From CAIWHR01 sp963741355 (GTDB taxonomy: Bacteria; Pseudomonadota; Gammaproteobacteria; Burkholderiales; Casimicrobiaceae): 64,000 nucleotides of DNA. The stretch covers positions 257,096 to 321,095 of the forward strand of contig CAVUIG010000003.1 of NCBI GenBank assembly GCA_963741355.1. Direction: 5' to 3'. Below the pieces are notes generated by a model. That model searched no databases. It saw only the letters and a program-made list of their open reading frames with translations, and was not told the DNA's origin. The position numbers and the translations under genes are program-made. Shown here piece after piece: positions 57,889-64,000 of the stretch; within the stretch, counting starts at the first letter, position 1, and each line of letters starts with the position of its first letter.

Positions 57889-59844
57889 ATGCTTCCCACC
57901 GCAACGTCGGCGCAACTGTGCCCCACGTTGATCTACGACGGCGATTGTGGAATCTGCAGGCGGTGGGTGACGTATTGGGAGGGACTGACCGGCGCGCGCG
58001 TCATCTATCGCACCTATCAGGACGCCGCGCAGGACTATCCGAGCATCCCGCTCGACGCCTTCCGCCACGCGATTCAGTTTGTCGACGTGGACGGTCAGGT
58101 GTACTCAGGCGCGGCGGCGACCTACCGCGTCCTATGCTACGCACCGGGACGGCGAGGTTGGTGGTGGCTATACACCCACGTACCCGGGTTCGCGCTCGTA
58201 GCGGAATCGGCCTACGCGTTCTTCGCGAGTCACCGTGGCCTATTGAGCCGAGTGACGACGTTGCTTTGGGGCACGGCGCTCGAAGCGGATCGGTACGACG
58301 CGGTGAGTTGGGTTTTTCAGCGCGGTCTCGGTCTGATCTATTTCGCCGCCTTCGCCTCGCTGGCGGTGCAGATTCTCGGACTGGTGGGCAGCGCTGGCGT
58401 GCTGCCGCTCGAATCCTTCCTGAGAGCGGTGCACGATTACCTCGGCATCGCCGCCTACCGAAGAGTGCCGACGCTCTTCTGGCTCGACGCGAGCGACACC
58501 GCGCTGGTCGCCGGCACGTTGGTGGGCATGGCGCTCGCCCTGCTCGTGGTGGCGGGGATTCTGGTTCGAACGGCGCTTGTCGGGCTCTTCGCGCTCTACC
58601 TCTCCTACGTCTACGCCGGGCAGATCTTCATGGCGTATCAGTGGGACGCACTGCTTCTCGAGACAGGATTCCTGGCAATCTTTCTCACCGGCGGCTCGCG
58701 CATTGTGGTCTGGCTGTACCGCTGGTTACTTTTCCGCTACCTGTTCATGGCGGGCGCGGCGAAGCTGCTTTCGGGGGACCCGACGTGGCGCGGCCTTACC
58801 GCCCTGGAGTATCACTTCGAGACCCAGCCGCTGCCGACGCCGCTGGCCTTGTACGCCGACCATCTGCCGAACTGGCTGCTGGCCGGCGGGACCGCGGCGA
58901 CGCTCGTCATCGAGGTCGGCGTCGTGTTCCTCATATTTGCGCCACGCCGTCTGCGCGCGGCATCCGCCTGGGGCATCCTGGGTTTCCAGGTCCTGATCGC
59001 GCTTACCGGCAACTACAATTTCTTCAATCTGTTGACGATGCTCCTGTGCCTCTTTCTGTTCGACGATGCGGCGATTCGAATCGCGCTCCCCGCTCGGCTC
59101 GCGGCGCACATTGCCCGGCAAGCGCCGCACCCCGGCCGAATCGCTACAGCGATTGCGGCGGTAGTCGCCCTAACGGTAGTGCCTGTCGGAGCAAATCGGA
59201 CCTGGCAACTCCTCTCCGGCGCGGCGCTCCCGATGGTGGACACCCTGACCGATGCGATCTCACCGCTGGGGATCGTCAACTCCTATGGACTGTTCGCCGT
59301 GATGACGACGACCCGCCCCGAAATCGTCGTTGAAGGTTCGAACGACGGATTGCAATGGCACGCCTATGAATTTCGCTATAAGCCGGGATCGGTAACGGAT
59401 CGACCGCGCTGGTGTATTCCTCACCAGCCCCGGCTCGATTGGCAGATGTGGTTCGCCGCGCTGGGCGGTCCTGCGGACGCTCCCTGGTTCGGCAGCTTCC
59501 TGCTGCGGCTGCTGGAGAATAGCCCTCCGGTTCTTTCGCTGCTGGCCAAAAACCCCTTCCCCGATCGGCCACCCAAGTACATTCGGGCGACGCTCTACGA
59601 GTACCGATTCGCCGACGCGGCGACGCACGCGGCGAGCGGCCAATGGTGGGTTCGCCGGGAGGTCGGCAGCTATTTCCCGGCGGTTGGCCTCTCGCAGTAT
59701 CGAGCACTCTGGCGTCGAGCAATAGATCGCGACGGACGACAGTTGGACCCCGACTCGCCCAGACAATCGGTATGGGGCAGGGGCCGGAGCGTCCGAACGC
59801 GCGCTAAGGCGCGGCATTCAGCCCGTGGAAGTGAGAGTCGGTGA
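57889..59844 (+). CDS. DCC-domain / lipase-maturation-factor-like membrane protein
   Basis: This 651-aa protein combines two parts. Residues 1-130 are a DUF393 (DCC) thioredoxin-like domain with IYDGDCGICRRWV. Residues 150-620 are a multi-helix lipase maturation factor-type domain with LEYHFETQPLPTPLALYADHLP, TGNYNFFNLLTMLLCLFLFDD and WFGSFLLRLLENSPPVLSLL. Lipase maturation factors help fold secreted lipases, and the fused DCC domain could handle disulfides. The gene is intact. The 271-nt gap after asnS contains no gene. Confidence 0.85.
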   Translation: MLPTATSAQLCPTLIYDGDCGICRRWVTYWEGLTGARVIYRTYQDAAQDYPSIPLDAFRHAIQFVDVDGQVYSGAAATYRVLCYAPGRRGWWWLYTHVPGFALVAESAYAFFASHRGLLSRVTTLLWGTALEADRYDAVSWVFQRGLGLIYFAAFASLAVQILGLVGSAGVLPLESFLRAVHDYLGIAAYRRVPTLFWLDASDTALVAGTLVGMALALLVVAGILVRTALVGLFALYLSYVYAGQIFMAYQWDALLLETGFLAIFLTGGSRIVVWLYRWLLFRYLFMAGAAKLLSGDPTWRGLTALEYHFETQPLPTPLALYADHLPNWLLAGGTAATLVIEVGVVFLIFAPRRLRAASAWGILGFQVLIALTGNYNFFNLLTMLLCLFLFDDAAIRIALPARLAAHIARQAPHPGRIATAIAAVVALTVVPVGANRTWQLLSGAALPMVDTLTDAISPLGIVNSYGLFAVMTTTRPEIVVEGSNDGLQWHAYEFRYKPGSVTDRPRWCIPHQPRLDWQMWFAALGGPADAPWFGSFLLRLLENSPPVLSLLAKNPFPDRPPKYIRATLYEYRFADAATHAASGQWWVRREVGSYFPAVGLSQYRALWRRAIDRDGRQLDPDSPRQSVWGRGRSVRTRAKARHSARGSESR

Positions 59845-60198
59845 CCGGCTGCTTTGGGCCAGGGCCGGTAGCCGGAGGAACCCGCCAACATTCCGGCCAA
59901 CTTCTGGACAGGAGCGGCGAAGCCGGGCAGCGCGAAGCCCCCATCGGCCCTATGGCAATTGGCTGGTGTTAGGTCGGCGGCGCGTCGATATGCTCCGATG
60001 GCAATCGTTGGCCTTGTGCGATCATTGCCGCCATTGGAAATGAACTGGGAATTGCCTGAGCCATGATGACCGGTGAAACGGGTGGCGATTCCGTGTCGTT
60101 GCGCGCCTCTCCCGAATTCCGCAAGTCGATGGCCATTGAACCTGCCTGCCGAAACCGTGGTTCATGCACGCGTCGTTCTCCTCCAAGTGGAGTAATTC
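59845..60198. other. 354-nt intergenic region before the second sensor module
   Basis: No gene or convincing promoter is recognised here. The stretch looks less GC-rich than the neighbouring coding DNA. The second kinase gene starts at its right end. Confidence 0.4.
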
Positions 60199-62500
60199 GT
60201 GATATCGCACGCTTTCAGCAAGACAATGGTTCGGGCTGAGGCTGGTCGGACATCCCTGCCCCGACGTTCCCGTCCGATGGTCGCCATCCCGAAAGGCATT
60301 GCGTCCGCAGCGTTCGCTCTTTTCGCCACGCTGTTGGTCCTTACTGCGTCGGCTGCTGAAAACACTGACACCCGGCGTGCTGATCATTTTTGGCAACCAG
60401 CGAGCACAGCCTTCCGCAGTCATCATCGGAGATGCACTTGAGAGCGTCCTGCGCGACGCTCCCGGGCACTCGGTCGACCTCTTCAGGGAATATCTCGACA
60501 GCGAGTGGGATTCCACGGAGGCCTACGCTACTACCCAGGCGGAATTTCTGCGACAGAAATACAGCGGGCGTAATATCCGCGTCCTCGTCGTCGAGGCGTT
60601 CCCGGCACTCCAGTTCGCGCTCAAGTTCCGGGACCGGATGCTCCCGGGCGTGCCCGTCGTTCACATCGGGATTGGAATTGATCAGCTGGAGGGCCTTTCG
60701 CTTCCGGCGGATTTCGTCGGCAAGTCCCTCGACCTGGATCCGAAGGAGACGCTCCGGCTCGCGCTTCGCCTGCAGCCCCATGCCGAGCGCATCGTGATCG
60801 TGACCGGCGCCGCCCCGCGTGACCGCGTTTATGAGCAGCGAACGCACAAGGCGATGGCGCAGCCGGAAGGACACCCCGAGGTCGAGTACCTCGCCGGGTT
60901 GCCGACCGCGGCGGTCCTGCAACGGCTTGGTGCACTGTCCAAGGATACGATCGTCTTCACGCCGGGCTGGCAACGCGACGGCGCCGGTCAGCGTTTCAAC
61001 GCCGCGCCAACGGCCGAACTGATCGGGTCGGCGTCCGCAGCGCCGGTCTATGGGCCGTTCGATACGTTCATAGGTACCGGCATCGTCGGTGGCTATATGG
61101 CTCCCTTCGACGACCAGGCGACCCAGGCCGGCGCCCTCGTGGTGCGCCTGCTGAACGGCACGCCGCCGACGGCGATCGGCCGGTCCTCGTTCGTCAATGT
61201 GCCCGTCGTCGACTGGCGCGCACTTCGCCGTTGGAAAATCGACGAGGGCCTGTTGCCCGCCAATACCGACGTGAGGTTTCGCGAGCCGACCGTATGGGAC
61301 AAGTACTGGCGCGAAATCTCCGTCGGCATTGCGATCCTGGTGCTTCAATTCGGGTTGATTGCGGCGCTGCTCCTCGAACGTCGATCGAGGCGCCGCGTCG
61401 CGGCAGCCCTGGTGGAATCCCAGCGGCGAATGAATCTTGCGGCGCACGCGGCGCGCCTGTCCTTGTGGGTCTGGGACGTGGCCCGCGACCGGATTTGGGC
61501 GACCACCTATCTGCGGGCCAGAGCCGGATTGCCGGAAACACCCATCCCGTTCGACGATGTCCTTGCAAAGGTGCACCCAGAGGATCGGGAGCAACTCGAC
61601 CACGCCGTGAGAAAGTCAACCGCCACCGGCGAGGAGCTCGACGTCGAGTACCGGATGACCGAACAGGACGGCGCCGTGCGCTGGATCGCCGCGCGCGGAC
61701 GCGTTGAGCAGGGAAACGGCGGGCACTTGATCGGCGTCGCAGTCGACATCACGGAGCGGAAGCTGGCCGACCTGCGCGCAGTGGAAGACCGCGCCGCATT
61801 GCGGCACATGACCCGCGTATCGATGTTGGGACAGCTTTCCGCCTCGATCGCCCACCAGCTGAACCAGCCGCTCGCGGCGATCCTCGGCAATGCCGAGGCT
61901 GCCCGAAAGATGCTGAGCCGGGACGGTGTGGATCTCGCCGAGCTGCGGAATATCTGCGACGATATCGTGTCCGAGGACAATCGGGCAGCCGAGGTCATTC
62001 GCCGCCTCGGCGCGCTGTACAAGCGCGGCGACATGAAAACGGAGCCGCTCGACCTCAACGAGTTGATTCGGCGAGACCCTCGAGCTCTCCGTGCCGAGCT
62101 GTTGACCCGCCATATCGTGCCACGCACCGAGCTCGCGCCCGAGGTACCGATGATTGACGGGGGACGAGTGCAGTTGCAGCAGGTCGTGCTCAACCTGATC
62201 CTCAACGCGGCGGACGCGATGAACGAAATCGACGTCGGGGCGCGAACCCTCACGATCCGCAGCGAATCGAGCGGCGCAGACGTGCGAATGCGCATCATCG
62301 ATAATGGAGCGGGCATTGCCGCGGACGACCTGAAGCACGTGTTCGATGCGTTCTGGAGCACCAAGCCTGGGGGCATGGGCATCGGGCTCGCGATCTGCCA
62401 GTCGATCATCGCTGCGCATCATGGCCGCATCGCGGCAACCAACAATACGGAAGGCGGCGCAACATTTTGCGTCAGCTTGCCGGTGAGACATCCGACGTGA
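60199..62500 (+). CDS. Sensor histidine kinase with binding-protein-like and PAS domains (one frameshift)
   Basis: The reconstructed protein of about 766 aa has a signal or anchor (ASAAFALFATLLVLTASA) and a periplasmic domain of the ABC-substrate-binding type (PGVLIIFGNQRAQPSAVII, LPGVPVVHIGIGIDQL, VYGPFDTFIGTGIVGGYMAP). A membrane helix (ISVGIAILVLQFGLIAALLL) is followed by a PAS domain ending VGVAVDITERK-like GVAVDITERKLAD. The H box is SASIAHQLNQPLAAILGN, the N box LQQVVLNLILNAADAM, and the G boxes DNGAGIAAD and GMGIGLAICQSIIAAHHG. The frame shifts near 60360. It is the paralogue of the island kinase but carries an extra PAS domain. It overlaps the next gene by GTGA. Confidence 0.88.
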
Positions 62501-63195
62501 AAGCGACCGTCGCCCGGCCCACAATCTTCCTCGTCGACGACGACGCGAGTGTGCTGAGGGCGCTCTCGCGCGTGCTGCGAGAGGAAGGCTGGAACGTCGA
62601 GACGTTCGACTCGGCAGAAGCCTTCCTTGCGCGACGGGATTCGACGTCGGACGGGTGTCTCGTGCTGGACGTCACGATGCCAGGGCTCGACGGGCTCGAA
62701 CTGCAACGCCGGCTCGCCGCCACCGGCGAGTCATTGCCGATCGTCTTTGTCACAGGGCATGGCGACATTCCGATGTCGGTGCAGGCGATCAAGGCGGGCG
62801 CCACGGATTTCCTGACCAAGCCGGTGCGGGCCGAGGTGCTGGTAACCGCCGTGCACGCTGCGATCGATCATCACGATTCGGTGCGCCAGGCGCTTGCGGA
62901 GACCGCGGAACTGCGGGAGCGGCTCGCCAGCCTCACGTTGCGCGAGCGTGAAGTGCTGGCAGCGCTGACGGCGGGTCGGCTCAACAAGCAGATCGCCGCC
63001 GACCTGGGGGTGGTGGAACAGACCGTCAAGTTTCACCGCGCCCGCATCATGGAGCGAATGCAGGCGAAAACCGTGGCGGAGCTGATGCACATCGCAGGGC
63101 GGCTCGGGATTGGCGTCGCAACGTCAGCGGCCCGTCAGCCCGCCTCCAATCCCGTGCGGAACTCCGGCAAATCGGATCCGCTCATCGGGCACTAA
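62497..63195 (+). CDS. FixJ/NarL-type response regulator
   Basis: This intact 232-aa regulator has receiver motifs FLVDDDASV, phospho-Asp in CLVLDVTMPGLDG and Lys in DFLTKPV. The LuxR-type helix-turn-helix is LTLREREVLAALTAGRLNKQIAADLGVVEQTVKFHRARIMERM. It is clearly related to the island regulator at 33456, including the recognition helix region. GTG at 62497 overlaps the kinase stop. It probably acts on the elements at 63191 and 63670. Confidence 0.92.
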   Translation: MKATVARPTIFLVDDDASVLRALSRVLREEGWNVETFDSAEAFLARRDSTSDGCLVLDVTMPGLDGLELQRRLAATGESLPIVFVTGHGDIPMSVQAIKAGATDFLTKPVRAEVLVTAVHAAIDHHDSVRQALAETAELRERLASLTLREREVLAALTAGRLNKQIAADLGVVEQTVKFHRARIMERMQAKTVAELMHIAGRLGIGVATSAARQPASNPVRNSGKSDPLIGH

Positions 63196-63208
63196 CCCAA
63201 AGATTAGT
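63191..63208 (+). promoter_or_regulatory. Palindromic operator B1, before the receiver-only regulator gene
   Basis: ACTAACCCAAAGATTAGT has inverted ends (ACTAA/TTAGT). It lies at the end of the FixJ-type gene, 44 nt before the next start codon. It shares AACC(C)AAAG(A/G)TTAGT with B2, and the (C)CAAAG core with the island elements. Confidence 0.55.
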
Positions 63209-63243
63209 TCCGGTCCGACCCGCGACGTCGTAACGTTCGCCGG

Positions 63244-63633
63244 GTGACAAGTGCCGGTCCCCGTATTGCGGTGGTCGATGACGAGGCGTCGGTTCTCACC
63301 GCGCTCGGACGGCTGTTGCGCCTCGCCGACTACCAGGTCAGCGCCTTTGCATCCGGTGAGGACTTTCTCGCGTCGCTCTCGACGCGACGCCCCGACTGCG
63401 CGATTCTCGACATCCACATGCCGGGCCTCTCCGGCTTCGACGTGCAGGCGCGGCTGTGCGCCGCGCACAGTGACGTTCCCGTTGTGTTCATCACCGCCAG
63501 CGACGATCTTGCGCTCGACCAGAAGGTCGCCGCGGCCGGGGCAACGAAGCTATTGCGCAAACCCTTCTCCAACGATGCACTGCTCGCGGCTGTGGAGGCG
63601 GCGCTTCGGGGCAAGGCATGCAATGCGTCATGA
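63244..63633 (+). CDS. Receiver-only response regulator
   Basis: This 129-aa protein has only a receiver domain: VVDDEASV, phospho-Asp in CAILDIHMPGLSG, Thr in VFITASDD and Lys in KLLRKPF. It is the counterpart of the island protein at 34229 and has the same position between the FixJ-type gene and a sulfatase. The start is GTG at 63244. Confidence 0.9.
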   Translation: MTSAGPRIAVVDDEASVLTALGRLLRLADYQVSAFASGEDFLASLSTRRPDCAILDIHMPGLSGFDVQARLCAAHSDVPVVFITASDDLALDQKVAAAGATKLLRKPFSNDALLAAVEAALRGKACNAS

Positions 63634-63669
63634 AAACGTCACATTGCGGTTATGCACGCTCGTGCAGGA

Positions 63670-63686
63670 CTGAACCAAAGGTTAGT
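63670..63686 (+). promoter_or_regulatory. Palindromic operator B2, before the second sulfatase
   Basis: CTGAACCAAAGGTTAGT contains the palindrome AACC-AAA-GGTT (63673-63683). It lies 128 nt before the sulfatase ATG and shares ACCAAAGG with both arms of the island elements. Confidence 0.55.
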
Positions 63687-63805
63687 AGCCAACATCGGCG
63701 GTCCAGCGGTAAAAGACGTTTCGTGACCGGTGCGGGCTGTGTTCGCGTGTTGCGATGGCGCAGGGACGCGACCGCGATTTCGTTGCAATCATTGGGAGTT
63801 ACCTC

Positions 63806-64000
63806 ATGAGTCTGCGAAAGATTTTCTCCGTTTGGATCATTGCACCAATGCTCGCCTTATTGGCGGCGTCGGCCGCCTTTGCGCAGCAGAAGCCCAACAT
63901 CCTGTTCATCATGGGCGACGACATCGGGTGGATGCAGCCCAGCATCTATCATCGTGGATTGATGGTGGGCGAGACGCCAAACATCGACCGCATCGGCAAC
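63806..64000 (+). CDS. Secreted sulfatase, N-terminal part (3' end outside window)
   Basis: The first 65 codons show a signal peptide (IFSVWIIAPMLALLAASAAFA) and the sulfatase N-terminus KPNILFIMGDDIGWMQPSIY followed by ETPNIDRIG. The Asp pair binds the catalytic calcium in this family. The modification motif lies beyond the window. The start follows GGGAG. This is the putative target gene of the second kinase/regulator module. Confidence 0.88.
   Translation, partial: MSLRKIFSVWIIAPMLALLAASAAFAQQKPNILFIMGDDIGWMQPSIYHRGLMVGETPNIDRIGN

Noticed and set aside
59990..60020. Sigma54 promoter before the second kinase
   Set aside because: A TGGC and a TTGT are present, but the required GG-N10-GC spacing is not met.

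Overview
The window is a GC-rich chromosomal segment that looks betaproteobacterial (Burkholderiales-like). The reasons are the gene order mla lipid transport – ABC exporter – ibaG – murA – his operon – HIT – tatABC, followed by a DegS-type protease, petABC, sspA and sspB. All of these proteins resemble the betaproteobacterial forms, including the short HisG and the SspA/SspB pair behind cytochrome bc1. No rRNA, CRISPR array, transposase or integrase was found. One complete tRNA gene, tRNA-Thr(UGU), is present.

Layout. 1-438: tail of a Kef-type antiporter. 587-4502: mlaFEDACB, phospholipid transport between the membranes. 4502-4644: a small inverted-repeat element. 4712-8740: ABC exporter pair, ibaG, murA and queF. 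8835-15789: histidine biosynthesis hisGDCBHAFIE. 15895-17848: HIT protein and tatABC. 17993-23901: a block that interrupts the usual tat-to-protease neighbourhood. It holds a PsiF-like secreted protein, a ThDP enzyme with an acyl-CoA synthetase, a truncated FTR1 permease behind a perfect Fur-type palindrome, and a dihaem peroxidase. 24032-29927: DegS-like protease (reverse strand), petABC, sspA and sspB.

29984-54941: the tRNA-Thr gene is followed by about 24.9 kb of accessory DNA, which ends in an exact 24-nt copy of the tRNA 3' end. This is the signature of a tRNA-targeted genomic island, although no integrase remains. The island carries an anaerobic sulfatase-maturing radical SAM enzyme, a sensor kinase with a periplasmic binding-protein-like domain, a FixJ-type regulator, a receiver-only regulator, a sulfatase with a CTAGR modification motif, and a metallophosphoesterase. 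It also has many envelope or periplasmic proteins: two small membrane proteins, an outer-membrane-type protein, DUF1134-, DUF2092- and DUF2252-like proteins, an MltF-like transglycosylase, a Kef antiporter, a GH63-type glycosidase, an alpha carbonic anhydrase, an esterase-like lipoprotein and a DUF3604 protein.

55117-59844: the chromosome resumes with a parvulin-type lipoprotein, asnS and a DCC/lipase-maturation-factor protein. 60199-64000: a second, paralogous kinase / FixJ regulator / receiver-only regulator / sulfatase module begins and runs off the window.

The most interesting feature is this repeated module. In both copies the kinase and the FixJ regulator overlap by GTGA. In both copies a palindromic element lies just before, and another just after, the receiver-only gene, the second one in front of the sulfatase. 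All four elements are centred on a (C)CAAAG core. I infer two sister signal-controlled sulfatase systems, each with its own operators.

A caution: many genes are broken by single-base shifts, mostly +1, while the protein sequence on both sides stays conserved. They are strongly concentrated at 31-54 kb. They may be assembly errors or young island decay. Coordinates of such genes are given for the whole reconstructed locus.
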